Shown here one piece after another: positions 23,249 through 34,562 of a DNA stretch of 64,000 nucleotides. How positions within the stretch are numbered: the stretch's first letter is position 1; each line of letters begins with the position of its first letter. The stretch spans positions 124,001 to 188,000 of the forward strand of contig JAGYXB010000141.1 of assembly GCA_022495005.1 (NCBI GenBank), read 5' to 3'. The notes beneath the pieces are model-generated. The model saw only the letters and a list, made by a program, of their open reading frames with translations, had not been told where the DNA came from and did no database searches. The position numbers and the translations under genes are program-made. This DNA is from Rhyacophila brunnea. Its lineage: Eukaryota; Arthropoda; Insecta; Trichoptera; Rhyacophilidae.

Positions 23249-24356
23249 ATGTTTTCGCCAAACTCAGATAACTAACTTTATGTCGCACACAGAAGAAACC
23301 ATTAGTCATATTATGCTGAGGACTGCATTTTTCATATATTTTATGTGGAATGATGGTTTGCATTGATGCTACAGTTTTATTATCGATGTCGCCACAACTC
23401 AAGTCGAGCTTTTGACGTTCTTCGAAGCCTGAGCGATCAATGGATCTTTTGTATAAAACTATTTTTGCTTTCTTTTTTTCCTCTACTTTGTTTTTTTCTG
23501 ATTTTCCGAACTAATTATTTGTAATTTTTATTCTAAATGTCATGTTGTGAACGTCCTGAATTAATAATTTGTTATGTACTCAACGTGTATTTTTCAAATA
23601 AATAAATATATAACAGTATAATATACATATAGTATACATACAGTATATTATACATATATAACAGTAAGTGGAAGCGAAATACTAAAGACCGAGACGAATG
23701 CAAGGAGAGGGCCGAGATAATAGAATATTAAATTAACAAAAACATGCGACTATTCATAGTATATGAAACTTTCGTTTGTTTGCCTTGTACAATTCGATAG
23801 GTACGTAAATGTAGGTTGTATAAATAATAAAACTGAGCTTGAAAAGTTGGACAGGTATCCCATTAAGAGGGGTTTTCCGAGACGCCTCCAGTAAATCGGC
23901 CACGCGTTTTCTTACCGATATAACGTACTGAATAATTTAAACCACGAGTGCTGCTGATCAAAACATGGTGACCTTCACCATTCTGTTTTGCCGGGAAGTA
24001 AGTAAATAATAAATAGGATGAAGCGTACAAGTCTCACAGCTTAAACCTCGCGGAACTGATGTACAAGAAAATATTAAATCAAATTACCGTACCAACCAAT
24101 CTGCAGAACCTACATAGTATACTATCTACATGTTTACCGATTGATTTAAATCTAATATGTATTCATTACCTATGTATAATGGATATAGAATAGCATTATT
24201 ACGCATCTAACTGACGCATACGTGAATGTTAGCGATGGATTAACTGAATTAACGTCTCATAAATAAATAATCCATGTTTCTGAATACTATCATTATATTA
24301 TTTAGAACACACGGAAGTAATAATATGGTGCTGGCGATGGCTGCTAAGAGTGTCCT
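23249..24356. other. No recognisable feature; AT-rich with a TATA-type simple repeat
   Basis: Around 23605-23670 a run of ATATACATATAGTATACATA-type words forms a degenerate simple repeat. No coding or repeat boundary is otherwise supported. Confidence 0.45.
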
Positions 24357-24575
24357 GCGCATCTATTCTATACACAAGGCTGCTATTGGCCGCTATCGAC
24401 AGCTAATTTATGTATTGAGGTATTATAATAAAATTGTTACAATAGGTTAGCCGTCAAAGCTGTCTATCTCGCTCTAAAAGTTAATACAGCCAAGGGGGTG
24501 CTGTTAAAACATAGCACTAATTGTAACAATTACAACTAACTTATTGTAACAGCCGTGTGTATAGAATAGATGCGC
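24357..24575. mobile_element. Foldback MITE, TCTATTCTATAC family
   Basis: GCGCATCTATTCTATACACA at 24357-24376 is exactly complementary to 24556-24575. Further in, TTGTAACA-type words pair. Related ends occur at 32602-32909 and, as a single end, near 27670-27700. The interior is non-coding. No TSD could be fixed. Confidence 0.85.
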
Positions 24576-25188
24576 TGGACGTGGTACAGAACTAATGCCT
24601 CGATCAAGCGTGACCTGGTTTCCATCTGACTGCGTCTTATTACACGATCATTCGGATATACTTTTTTTTCAGAAGATCAGAACGCATCGAAAGGTTAATT
24701 GTGTTGTATACGAGACAAAGGCAGTAAAGAGAGAATGCCTGTGACAAGGCGAAGGGCATCTGGAAAACATACAGCATCCGCCACTCCTATAGGTCAAGCA
24801 CGAAATGCTGACATGAAAAAGAAAATCATGGCGGCTTACTATGTGGTTTAAACATAAATTTAACGACAGAAAGCAAGATGTCTAATATGAAATATCATGG
24901 CAGATTGTTTGTTTGTTTAGAAGAAATACGGCTCAACCAATGCACGAGACTGTGAACAAATCACGTGATTAATCATATAGTGTAGAATGTGTAGATAGTA
25001 CTGTAGGCATTTCTAGTACCACAGACAGTTGCAGTTTGTGAAACAAATCTCGCGCCAAAATTGTAATCCCGGGATTCAATTGTGACGATCCAATAAATAT
25101 ACATGTGCATTTGCTCATTAATATTTACTAAAAGCGTAAAATGATATCCTTATAAATGGAATCTATTAATAGAACAATTAGTAATAGT

Positions 25189-25500
25189 TTAAATATTAAA
25201 CAATTTTATTATGAATCTTCTTTTTTGGCCATATTCGCCACTTAATTGGAGCATATGGACACCACGCGGCGCCTCGCAAGAATCCCTGTCGATCGCCAGT
25301 CCTCTTGCTTCTTCCCAGGTCAAACCAGCATTCCGTAGCCCAGCCGTATACACACTATAGATAGTATTTAGCGGCCTCCCAGGACGCCGGAATCCGGTAG
25401 GTTTGAAGAACAGGCAAGCCAGGTTGAGGTTCTCTTCTGGCATACGCAGCACGTGACCGAGCCAGGTCCAACGTCGCCTCTTCACCCTCAGCGTGATGAG
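25189..25500 (-). mobile_element. Non-LTR retrotransposon remnant, end of ORF
   Basis: A minus-strand frame of 98 codons reads RRRWTWLGHVLRMP, then GFRRPGRP, then AGLTWEEARGLAIDR, followed by a non-matching tail. The order R-RWxWxGHVLRMP / RRxGRP / GLTWEEA..A.DR is the C-terminal end of the reverse-transcriptase ORF of RTE/CR1-like LINEs. The rest of the polymerase and the endonuclease are absent (5' truncation). The 3' side runs into AT-rich sequence without a definite tail. The exact clade cannot be fixed from this fragment. Confidence 0.8.
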
Positions 25501-26465
25501 AATAATATGCGGGAAGTACTGAGAGAAATCGAATATAACGTTTGAGAGTCGTTACGACAATTTTTGGTTACATGATGTTAGTCTATATATTTTAGCTGCA
25601 ATGCAGCAAATCGTGAGGTTTTGACGGAATGTGTGTGTGAAACGGAAACCCGACGAGTTTATTAGGATGTACGAGAAATATAAGTCCTTCTTTCCACAAG
25701 ACTTCAATATAAATGAGCATTTCTTTCCGACCAAGTTATTTCCAATCGGATGTTCCTCACTTCCTCCTATACTAGTATTTGCTTACCTCGGTGTGAAGCG
25801 ATACCTCGCAAGTGGAGAAAATGTGATTTGAAAAGAGCATCACATGTTTCAGCCGAAACGGAGATTTACGGGGGAGGACTGTATAGCGTGGAGAACTTGT
25901 GGGGAGGGGGAGTCGGGATGGGGGAGGTGTGGCAATAAAAGCGGAAGGAACGTGGAAAGATTCTGCGGCGCAAGATGTCGCCTCGCCAATAACATTATTG
26001 GGGGATAAAAATGCTTAATGCGCAATGTGGGGACCGTGGATAGCGTAGCTGACTAAAATATATACTGCAATATAATCCTGTCTTGAACACGGCTTTCTCG
26101 CGTATGTAAGCACTTACGAATTTGTGGGCTGTACTTACTTACACCATAACTTATTTATTCTTTAACTGTGTGAAGCTACAGTTCTTTTCAATTTGCTTCA
26201 CTTATAGAAACAGCAATACTTAGGAATACTTAGCAACCCTTACGACACTATTGTTTATCTCTAATTGGAGATTTATGACTTGCCCATATGTTTTAACGTT
26301 TTGAGAAATATATTATATCTACGGCGAAAATCCTCGTCGTAACCCCATTGATTGACGATCGTGACTGCTTAGCTTTCGACATCTTTCCCTATCCTCTGAA
26401 AGCCTTGTATCGATTGCTAAGGATTTACCATTAAATACGTTCACTCGATTGGTGTTCACTCTCTG
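25501..26465. other. Unassigned; G-rich purine tract near 25.87-25.93 kb
   Basis: 25866-25935 is strongly G-rich (GGGGGAGG-type words). Frames at 25552-25938 have no recognisable domain. Confidence 0.4.
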
Positions 26466-27622
26466 TCCCTAGCGGTTACATGTTAATTGTAGGTAAAACA
26501 TTTCACCGTGGCACAGTTCACCGTGAGTTTTCTTATCGGAAAGAGATGACCATATACCTACTATACGGTTTCCAATTTTATTAAATTCAATATGAACATT
26601 CATTCAATTTTCATAGCTGATTTTGGGAAAGTTCATGAATTCAATAATGAAAACCTAACTTAACCTAACAAATAATCCAGTATATCGGCTATTTTCATTT
26701 TGCTATTTTGTTTGCTGCTGGCTTCCGAGAGCTTCTGAGAACCGTGTTTTATTTATACATGCATTTTATGTTAGTTCTATACGACCCAAAGAGGTTGGAC
26801 GGTCTTTAATATACGGCCATATATTTCGTACAATAGCCGATATATTGGATTATTTGTTGAGTCTTCTTCTTCTTGGTCGTGCACTCGTGGCTGAGGATCG
26901 TGACCACATTTGAATTTCGCCATCCTCTGAGCGACCAAAACTTTCCATCCTTCTCGATCTTCCGTTTATCTCAGTGCAGAACGGATGGTGCCCCCAGTCA
27001 GCTCTTTCACTTGGTCGCTCCAGCGCGCAGACGCTCTTCCTCTGCTTCGCCTTCCCTGGAGGCCACCCAAAACTACCAGTCTCTCCAGGTTGTCTGGTCC
27101 GCGCCAAACAATATGTCCAAAAAACTCCAGAATTCTTCTCAGACATATTGTCGAGAGCCGTTCTTTTATCTTCAGTCTCTGGATGATTGACTGGTTCATC
27201 CTGTGCTCCGTCCAAGAAATACGAAGCATTCGGCGCCAACACCGCATCTCAAAGACATCAATTGCCTTCCGTTCCCTTGCCTTCAGGGTCCACGACTCGA
27301 CTCCGTATAGAAATATCGAGAACACTAATGTTTGCACAAGCATCAGTTTTGTGGCAATCGAAATTCCCCGATCCTTCCATATAGTGGTAAGGCGTGTCTC
27401 GCATTTTTGGCAATCTGTATGCGCCTTCTTATTTCCGATAATTTTGTTGAGTAAGGTTAGGTTTTCATTCTTGAATTCATGAACTTTGCCAAAATCATAT
27501 GTGGACATTGAATTAATGTTCATCTTGAATCTAATATACGGTCATCTCTTTCCGATAAGAAAGCTCACGGCGAACTGTGCCACGGTGAAATGTTTTACGT
27601 ACAATTTACATGTAACCATTGT
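26466..27622. mobile_element. Large foldback element interrupted by a LINE
   Basis: The left arm (26466-26690) and right arm (27453-27622) are inverse copies. Outer words GGTTACATGTTAATTGTA, AAAACATTTCACCGTGGCAC and TTATCGGAAAGAGATGACC recur as complements on the right, with few mismatches. The inner word ATAATCCAGTATATCGGC of the left arm pairs with GCCGATATATTGGATTAT near 26837. The two halves of the inner block are separated by a LINE insertion with a 10-bp TSD. The motif TTCACCGTG is repeated within each arm. Confidence 0.88.
26853..27452 (-). mobile_element. 5'-truncated RTE-like LINE inserted in the foldback
   Basis: The body is 26863-27442 with the duplication TTTGTTGAGT at 26853-26862 and 27443-27452. 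On the minus strand the coding part reads CQKCETRLTTIWKDRGIS, TKLMLVQTLVFSIFLYGVES, CWRRMLRISWTEHR, CLRRILEFFGHI, RGRASARWSDQV, which is the region after the catalytic motifs of endonuclease-reverse transcriptases like those of silkworm and other Lepidoptera. A stop near 26966 interrupts the last part. The 3' end carries a short AAGAAGAAGA tail (complement of 26863-26874), a microsatellite-like tail typical of RTE elements. The catalytic part is missing. Confidence 0.9.
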
Positions 27623-27639
27623 AACAATTAACCTCATCA

Positions 27640-27703
27640 ATACATAACTATGATAAACTACCGTCGATAGCCGCCTTGTGTATAGAATAGCTTCGCTGGT
27701 GGA
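27640..27703 (-). mobile_element. Single end of the TCTATTCTATAC foldback family
   Basis: The complement reads CCAGCGAAGCTATTCTATAC then ACAAGGCGGCTATCGAC, which matches the left end of the element at 24357-24575. It abuts the right arm of the larger foldback, so the two families are joined here. Confidence 0.6.
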
Positions 27704-27781
27704 GTTAATATAGAATATCTATGCATAACTGCATGAAAAAAAAAATCAAAGCAAAAATATACGGTTACACGTTAGTTGTAA

Positions 27782-28321
27782 GTACGCAGTTCATCGTGGG
27801 ACACTTATTCGTATGCCGCAGTACGTGAAACATGAGTTCGTATAATATTTTATCAAATGATGAGTTCTTCGTTGATCATTTCACCGTGGAAAACATTTGT
27901 ACGTTCTTACAAAATGCGGCGATAGTTTGCAAATAGTACTGTTCCAATTAGATTAACCCTAACCTAACCTAACCTAGTAAAGACATCTCCACATGTTGTA
28001 GCATACGTACAAATATACTCCACGAGTACTCCACAATATACAAATGACGAGTTCTTCATTGAACATTTTACCGTGGAGTATATTTGTACGTATGCTACAA
28101 CATGTGGAGATGTCTTTACTAGGTTAGGTTAGGTTAGGGTTAATCTAATTGGAACAGTACTATTTGCAAACTATTGCCGCATTTTGTAAGATACGTATAA
28201 AAATGTATTCCACGGTGAAATGTTCAATGAAGAACTCGTCATTTGATAAAATGTTATACGAACTCATGTTTCACGTACTGTGGCGCACGAATAAGTGTCC
28301 TGCGGTGAACTGTTTACGTAC
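27782..28321. repeat. Near-perfect 540-bp palindrome (foldback element)
   Basis: The arms, 27782-28023 and 28073-28321, are inverse copies with only scattered mismatches, separated by a 49-bp spacer. Each arm contains GACACTTATTCG / CGAATAAGTGTC, a TTCACCGTGG-type motif, GTACTGTTCCAATTAGATTA and a CCTAACCTAACC run. The outer end (GGTTACACGTTAGTTGTA, GCAGTTCATCGTG) is related to the outer end of the neighbouring 26466-27622 foldback. If transcribed, it would form a double-stranded hairpin of about 240 bp. The open frame at 28149-28352 lies inside the right arm and is not a gene. Confidence 0.93.
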
Positions 28322-29412
28322 AAATTTCCGGATACGAAAATATACACAGTAACTAGGTGTATTGATAAATCAATAAAAATAAATGTTAAATTCATTTTAT
28401 TTTCTTGAAATAAAAATCGGCGGCCGACTACGTCATAATATTTTCACGGACGGAATAAATTTCGCGCCAAGTAGGGCGCGGTAGAAAAGCGTTTTGTCAT
28501 GGAGCAGACATTTAATAATATAAAAGTAGGCAGAAACATTTACGGGAGGCGAGGCGAAAAGAAAATTCGTTTTCGAGATAAAGCAAAAAGAGTAGAATAA
28601 AAAAAGAAAACTCTTATTTTTCTTTCGCTAACTGAAGCCTATTTCTTCTTCTACTTAAAGTCGTTCGTTTTTCGGAGGGCGATTTTGCAAATCAACAGAA
28701 ATTTATTTTCTTTGTCCTGGCAGTCGCGGAGTCGAGTGGTCTGGCCGCCCGCATAGCTTCACAACTAGGGACTGTATTATTACCGATTATCGGAAAACGG
28801 GAAAACCGGCATTTCCCTTAAACTATTGCTATTTGTAAAGCGGTATTTTGAATTAAAGATTATTTTAACACTGTAAAACATCAGTGTTGTATCCATGATA
28901 CCTACGTTAGTGAGGTACAATTTGATGGTGTAAAACTAAAAAAAAGCACTTTTAAATACCAATGTATCATATCATCAAAAATGAGTATATATTGCTCTTA
29001 TTATACGAGGAAATAAAATAATTGTAATATAAATAGGTAGGTACTATCGACCGAGGGTACCTATTTGATGGATTTTGAATTAAAATTAAAACAATAGTAA
29101 ATTCTAATGGATTTAAGTTTTGTACTATTCCATTTGAGTCGTTTTCTGCGACCCGGGTTTCGCCTTTCAGCATCTTCAGGCACTATGTGCACTGACCAAA
29201 AGGTAAATACATACTGACAACGAATAAAATACATTCTAACTTATATAATAAATTAATACAATAAACTATGTACCTACGTAAAAACTTTATCACCCACCTA
29301 ATAAGTCAACAAATTATGAATAGTTGAAATGTTTGTTTAATACAATCAATAGGCGTAGACATCGTCAAACCCAAATAATAGATCATTAAATAATAATCAA
29401 TAAATCGTCAAT
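28322..29412. other. No recognisable feature
   Basis: AT-rich with a less AT-rich patch near 28430-28760. No domain or repeat boundary supported. Confidence 0.4.
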
Positions 29413-29700
29413 ACTGTGAATTTAATGAAGTTAACTAATGAGATATATCTATAATACCTATTAGTCTTTAAAAAGTTATATTAATAACACAATGCTTACG
29501 GGTCCTTTTAATTAATTTTGTAATTAACGTGTTAATTTGCATTTGAAAAGTAATTAGCAAAAACACAATTTTGTGCGGCCCGTGAGCTATGTATTAATGG
29601 AATTTAATGGGGTTAACCAATGAGATATATCAATAATACCTAGCTATCAGTCTTTGAAAAAGTTATATTAGACAAATATTCTTACATGCTACTTTTTTAT
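29413..29700 (+). repeat. Old direct duplication (~185-bp spacing)
   Basis: AATGAGATATATCTATAATA at 29438 recurs at 29624 with one mismatch, each preceded by AATTTAATGxxGTTAAC and followed by TCAGTCTTT-like and AAAAGTTATATTA words. Divergence shows the duplication is not recent. Confidence 0.7.
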
Positions 29701-30159
29701 TAACAAATCCACAAATAAGCACACATACATACCCAAATACACACACTATATACACTAATATTAAAACAATAGTGGTTGACTTATTGTATGAAACATTTTA
29801 TTATATTATACATTTTTCTTTAAAAATACTAAGATAGCGAATAACGTTTGCTACCTCATATTGTATGCAGATAAACAATATAATATATTATGTACCTACA
29901 AGAAAATGGTTAGTAAGAAAAGTAGAGTAAAAGAAAAGTGTAAGCGATTTGATAATCATTGATGTGCAAATTAACAATTTGAAACTACGATACAAATCAT
30001 TGGTTAAAGATATCAGTAAAACTATATAGTTTCTTTTGACCGGTATTACAACTTACAATACAACCCTTTGGCTGGAAAACTTTGGCTCGTTTATTCAGCA
30101 TAAAGAAGATGAGAGCATATTCAATATTTAACTATTCGAGCTGAGGGGTGGTTGGCTTG

Positions 30160-30235
30160 GAGTGAGGGTGGGAGGGGGTGTGTTCTCGGACGGTATAAAA
30201 GGAATGTTTTTTCTTTACAAACGTGCTTGAGAAAA
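30160..30235 (+). promoter_or_regulatory. Candidate TATA-box promoter
   Basis: TATAAAAG at 30194-30201 matches the TATA consensus. It sits just downstream of a purine-rich, G-rich stretch (30145-30180) that stands out from the AT-rich surroundings. Transcription would be expected to start about 25-32 bases after the box, near 30220-30232. The case rests on the combination with the ATG and splice donor that follow. TATA-like words are common in AT-rich DNA, so this alone would not be decisive. Confidence 0.55.
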
Positions 30236-30328
30236 TTCATATTAGATCGAGAGAAAGATATGAATAAACACAAACGAAAGAATATTCAAAAAAAAAATAT
30301 TATATTCGAATAACATGTCTGTAGAAAG
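30225..30328 (+). CDS. Candidate first exon with start codon and splice donor
   Basis: About 115 bases after the TATA box, AACATG gives a start codon at 30315. Coding continues for only 14 bases (Met-Ser-Val-Glu-Arg/Ser) and reaches GAAAG|GTAAGT, a near-perfect 5' splice donor at 30328/30329. A TATA box, a leader of about 90 bases and a very short first coding exon are common in insect genes for cuticle proteins and other secreted or highly expressed products, but nothing here identifies the product. The next exon is not certain. An acceptor-like TTTATTTTAG at 30605-30614 would add a frame of about 23 codons before a stop, but that stretch overlaps an inverted repeat. I infer a possible host gene start and leave the product unknown. 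Confidence 0.42.
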
Positions 30329-30513
30329 GTAAGTACTTGATTTAACTGTAGATATGAATCATAAATAATAAAGAATAGCTGATGTCAACGATATTTGTTT
30401 TTTTTTTATTATTGTAATAACGAAAGGCAATAATAAGAAAATGTTTGATATCGTGTGGTATCAGTTGGTTTATGAGAAAATTTCTTTCTAACTTTGCCAA
30501 TCTACGCTGATAG

Positions 30514-30706
30514 TTTATTTAAAAAACATTGATTTTTAGAAAAATATAAATGTGTAACTTGAAATCCTTTTTATATCAAATAATTTTATATCTTTTAATC
30601 AAAATTTATTTTAGGTATGGTGCCAATATTGAAACTCGGTTTGATATAAAAAAAAGGATTTCAAGTTATACACATTTATATTTTTAGAAAAATGTTTTTT
30701 AAAATA
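30514..30706. repeat. Inverted repeat with ~65-bp arms
   Basis: The left arm (30514-30580) contains AAATATAAATGTGTAACTTG then AAATCCTTTTTATATCAAA. The right arm (30640-30706) is its complement with minor indels. The loop (30581-30639) holds the acceptor-like TTTATTTTAG. It is probably a MITE, and any exon call overlapping it is suspect. Confidence 0.8.
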
Positions 30707-32601
30707 AATATATAATATAATAATAAGATATAACCCGGCAACGAATTCACATTTTATATTTTTTTTTACAATTGTAAGTTTATCTTTGAATAAAAAAAAA
30801 TAATGTTTTCAGATACATATTTATTAATTAATATAGTTGAAATTGTAAATTATCAAAAAAAAATCTCAAATTGCAAGCTTCGTATTTTTCCGCTAGGTTC
30901 TCTGCTGGCATGCCTTAATCATAATATGAATATAGATTGAAATCATTTTTATTTATATCGATTCAAGCTTTGGTATTGATACCACATTCACGGTCGATTT
31001 GATATAATTATTTTTTTTATAAAAATAAATGTTTTTTTTTTAAATAACGTTACGCAAAAATAATACCTACGTTAAAACTATGAAGTTTAGAAAAATCGTT
31101 ATGGCAACTATTAACGAACTTATAAAACTACATTTAAAATATTTATAAAATACGATTTACTAATAAAATCTGTACATTTCATATAGTTTAGTGAATTGAT
31201 TATTGAAAATGAAAGTTATTAGTAAAATATATTGAATTGGACGTTTTGATAAAAATTATCTGCATTAAAATATAGAATATTCACAAGTAATAAAAAATGT
31301 AACTATGCATTAAATAAATAGATACTTGATTAATTAAATAAGGAATCAAACATATGTTAAACAGCAAACTTTGCTAGCAATTCTCGTCTTCATAGTTTCT
31401 TTTGTACCGAATTGACACATACTAGAAGTAGAATATTATTTCAGGTAATTTAAACAACGCCAGTTCGATTAAGTAAATATTTTTCGAAATGGTTATTTTA
31501 TAATATACACATTCATAGATTATACATTATTATATGCCACAATTAATATGACTAATACAACCATAGCCATATGCTGTATTGTATGTCATGTCTGCAAGTT
31601 AGTCAAACTTCTTGAAAAAGAAAAGCGTAGCAGTGGCGTACATACTACTAACTAGGAGGGGCCAAGACGGCGGCGAACGATAAAGTTTTTCCATCCATAA
31701 TTTATACGCGGGAGAGCGATATTGTGTATTACGTAATAAAGTTTGCAGGCTTTTACAGTGGCACGAACACGTTTCGTATGATTTATTATTAATTTTACAT
31801 TATTATATTATTATACCCCTCCGTTTCTATTCTGCTTTTTTATTATGAATAAAAGAAAAACCTTCAAATATTAGAAACAGATACAATAATCTATCACCAA
31901 AGATATTTTTATATATTACTAACGAGTATTTGAACAATTGTTACTGATTTTAAAAATCGTACGAACTCCAAAATCTTTAAACATAGTAAAACCAAATTTT
32001 ATACACATTAAACAACTTAAAGATTTTTTTAAATAAATAACATTAGACACATGAAAACAATGGAGTATATTGTTTCACTAATATTCAGTGATGGTTAATT
32101 TTGATATAAATGTTTATTCTGACATACTAGTTAAATAAGAAGCAATTTAACTATTCAAAGGTCAGCATACCTACATGCCAGACAAATAAACGCGAATTTT
32201 ATGTACCCACATGCAATTTTATTCCTGAATCTTAAAGATATTGTCAGAATAATGTTTGAAATTAATCTCAGCCGATGAATTATATCACCAGGATATTGAT
32301 AATGCGCTGAGAGACCCAGTTCAACAGCAAATCATCAGAAAATTCTATATTCACAAACAGTGGTTAGGTGATACGCAAAATGTCAAACGACTGGACTTCA
32401 AAGATCTTGTCCAAGTGGGTATCTCAACGAAAGTGACTCCGAAAGCGGTGGATTGATTGTGTGAGTGAGGACTTTACTAATTACAGAATATATAGGTATG
32501 GAAACATAAATTCTGATAGGTAATAAAAAAACTTAATATATAAAGCACGGTGAAACTGTGAAAAATGAAAACAGAATCAATGGGAACTGAAATACCTACC
32601 A
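30707..32601. other. Mostly unassigned AT-rich DNA
   Basis: Very AT-rich. Near 31630 a lone CAGTGGCGTAC resembles a hAT terminus, but no matching end was found. The frame at 32256-32456 (66 codons) is unusually free of low-complexity residues but resembles no family I know. Confidence 0.4.
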
Positions 32602-32909
32602 GTGGGTCTATTCTATGCTTATCGACCGCTAAAGTGATAAAGTGAAAAATATTATCAAACTTAGGGTAGGTTTGTATCAAAATATTAGCACTTATTGTAA
32701 CAATTACACGAAGCCGGTTTTTATTGTTGCAATAAGTGCTATATTTTAACAGCACCTATCTTGCTGCTGTTAAAATATCGCACTTATTGCAACAATAAAA
32801 ACCGGCTTCGTGTAATTGTTACAATAAGTGCTAATATTTTGATACAAACCTACCCTAAGTTTGATACTATTTATCAATTTAGTGTTCGATAAGTATAGAA
32901 TAGACCCAC
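32602..32909. mobile_element. Near-perfect palindromic foldback, TCTATTCTATAC family
   Basis: GTGGGTCTATTCTAT at 32602-32616 pairs with 32895-32909. The arms (32602-32754 and 32765-32909) are almost perfectly inverse, including CTTAGGGTAGGTTTGTATCA and AAAACCGGCTTCGTGTAATT with its complement, and close on a 10-bp loop. The ends resemble those at 24357-24575. The open frames at 32477-32755 and 32770-32970 merely run through the arms. High arm identity suggests a young element or continuing arm correction. Confidence 0.92.
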
Positions 32910-34073
32910 AGGTGTGGAGTAACAGGCAACCGATCTCGATTGAGGAAGAATATGGGATAAACTTAAACACGTGTCAAGAATACGTCATTTTAAACTAATC
33001 CTTCGTTCGGGCAACTGCTCTCGGTTTATGTTTATACACTGATAATCATTCAATATTGGTGTATTTGAAGGTTGCAACGCACACCATTGCATGTCTACAC
33101 TGTCTGTTTTATTTTCGTATGACGTACACATTCAAAACCCTGCTTCAAAATGTAGTGTATTGGAGATCTGAATTATATTTATTAATATATTCTGTGGTTT
33201 TGATAGTGGTGTTATAAACACAGATTCTACGAGGTTTAAGTTTACCCAAACTGACCTTACATATTATTATATAGTGATAAGTTGTACTTGATTAATTGAC
33301 GAAATAATAATAAACAGTATAAAAATAATAACTCTTAAAATAAAAACGAAAAGATAATTAAAAGCGGTATTTCAAAGTACGATTCAATTACAAGACAATA
33401 AATTTAATAAAAACCCGTTTAAGATATTAAAACATCGGCGGCGTTACAAATTACCTTTTTAAAACATTTCGACATTTAAATAAAACACAGACGGCCATTA
33501 ATCAATATATAAATATATATTCGAGTCTCTTATTATTTGTATCCGGAAAGCAGAAAATTGAATATAATTATAATAAAATAAGTGGAGTTTGACAGGGGAA
33601 ATGTTTGAAAGGTTTTACCCCACTCTCCCCCTTTTCAATTAATTACAATTTCTTCTCGGGCATTTGTATTAGCCGTGTCAGTAAAGACATCTTTCCTCTC
33701 TTCGCTGAGACGTAATTCAATTCGGAATAAATAATGTACCTACCTCTAGGTAGGACGGGAGGAATATTTTATCAGGGCGTTTAAGTTGAGATTTTCAACG
33801 AGAACACAAAATATTCATGGATAATATTATTATTATTCAAATTGAAGATCCAAGAAAAGCTTGATATTATGCCTGGAAGACTTGTATTTATTTAGTTAAC
33901 CTGTCATTGCAACTAATTGCATTGTAAGGAATAATATTTTTTTTATACATTCAACACTTAAATGTCAATAAATTTATTTATCGGGTCACACCATTCCAAA
34001 AGGAACATCGAATTGTATTCCAAATTCAAATTTACGTAAATGGATGACCACAAGACCGTAATCGTTAGAAATA
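32910..34073. other. No recognisable feature
   Basis: AT-rich intervening DNA, with no domain or repeat boundary that I can support. Confidence 0.4.
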
Positions 34074-34562
34074 TCTATAACCAGAGCGTTGGAGCGGAGC
34101 GGAGCACGGAGCAGTGGAGCTATGGGGTTTTACCCGGAGCACTGAAAATGTGTAGTGATCCACTCACTGCTCCGGATGTTTTTTTTATTATTAAATTTTC
34201 GTCTTAAAATCCAATGAAAATATTATATTGTTTGACATTTTGGAATACTGGAATCATTTGAAATAAGGCAACACTGCCGAGTGATAAATAACCTCACTTT
34301 TTTGACAGAAGAGGCAGATAATGAAAGACGATTCGCTGTCGGTTTTGTTAAACATAATTAATAATGAAAAAGGACGTATAATGAACATTATTTCAAAATA
34401 ACTTATTATTTTATTTTTTAACATTTGTATACATAATACATATTAATTTTTACCCGGAGCGGAGCAGACCCTGGAGCGGAGTTGGAGCAATTATTAGGTG
34501 CCGGAGCGGAACTGGAACAGAGCAACTCAAAAAAGGGTCCGCTCCGACCCTCTGTATATAAA
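34074..34562. mobile_element. hAT-like MITE, GGAGCGGAGC family
   Basis: The body is 34082-34554. It begins CAGAGCGTTGGAGCGGAGC, and the complement of its end reads CAGAGGGTCGGAGCGGACC. Both ends carry iterated GGAGCGGAG words (also TACCCGGAGC near each end), while the middle is AT-rich. Flanking 8-mers TCTATAAC and TATATAAA agree at 6 of 8 positions, compatible with a decayed 8-bp TSD. The CAGAG terminus also suggests hAT. Confidence 0.75.

Noticed and set aside
31630..31680. Another hAT MITE starting CAGTGGCGTAC
   Set aside because: Only one terminus-like word was found, with no inverse partner or TSD within reach.
32256..32456. Small protein gene of 66 codons
   Set aside because: Composition looks protein-like, but there is no recognised domain, splice signal, promoter or relative.
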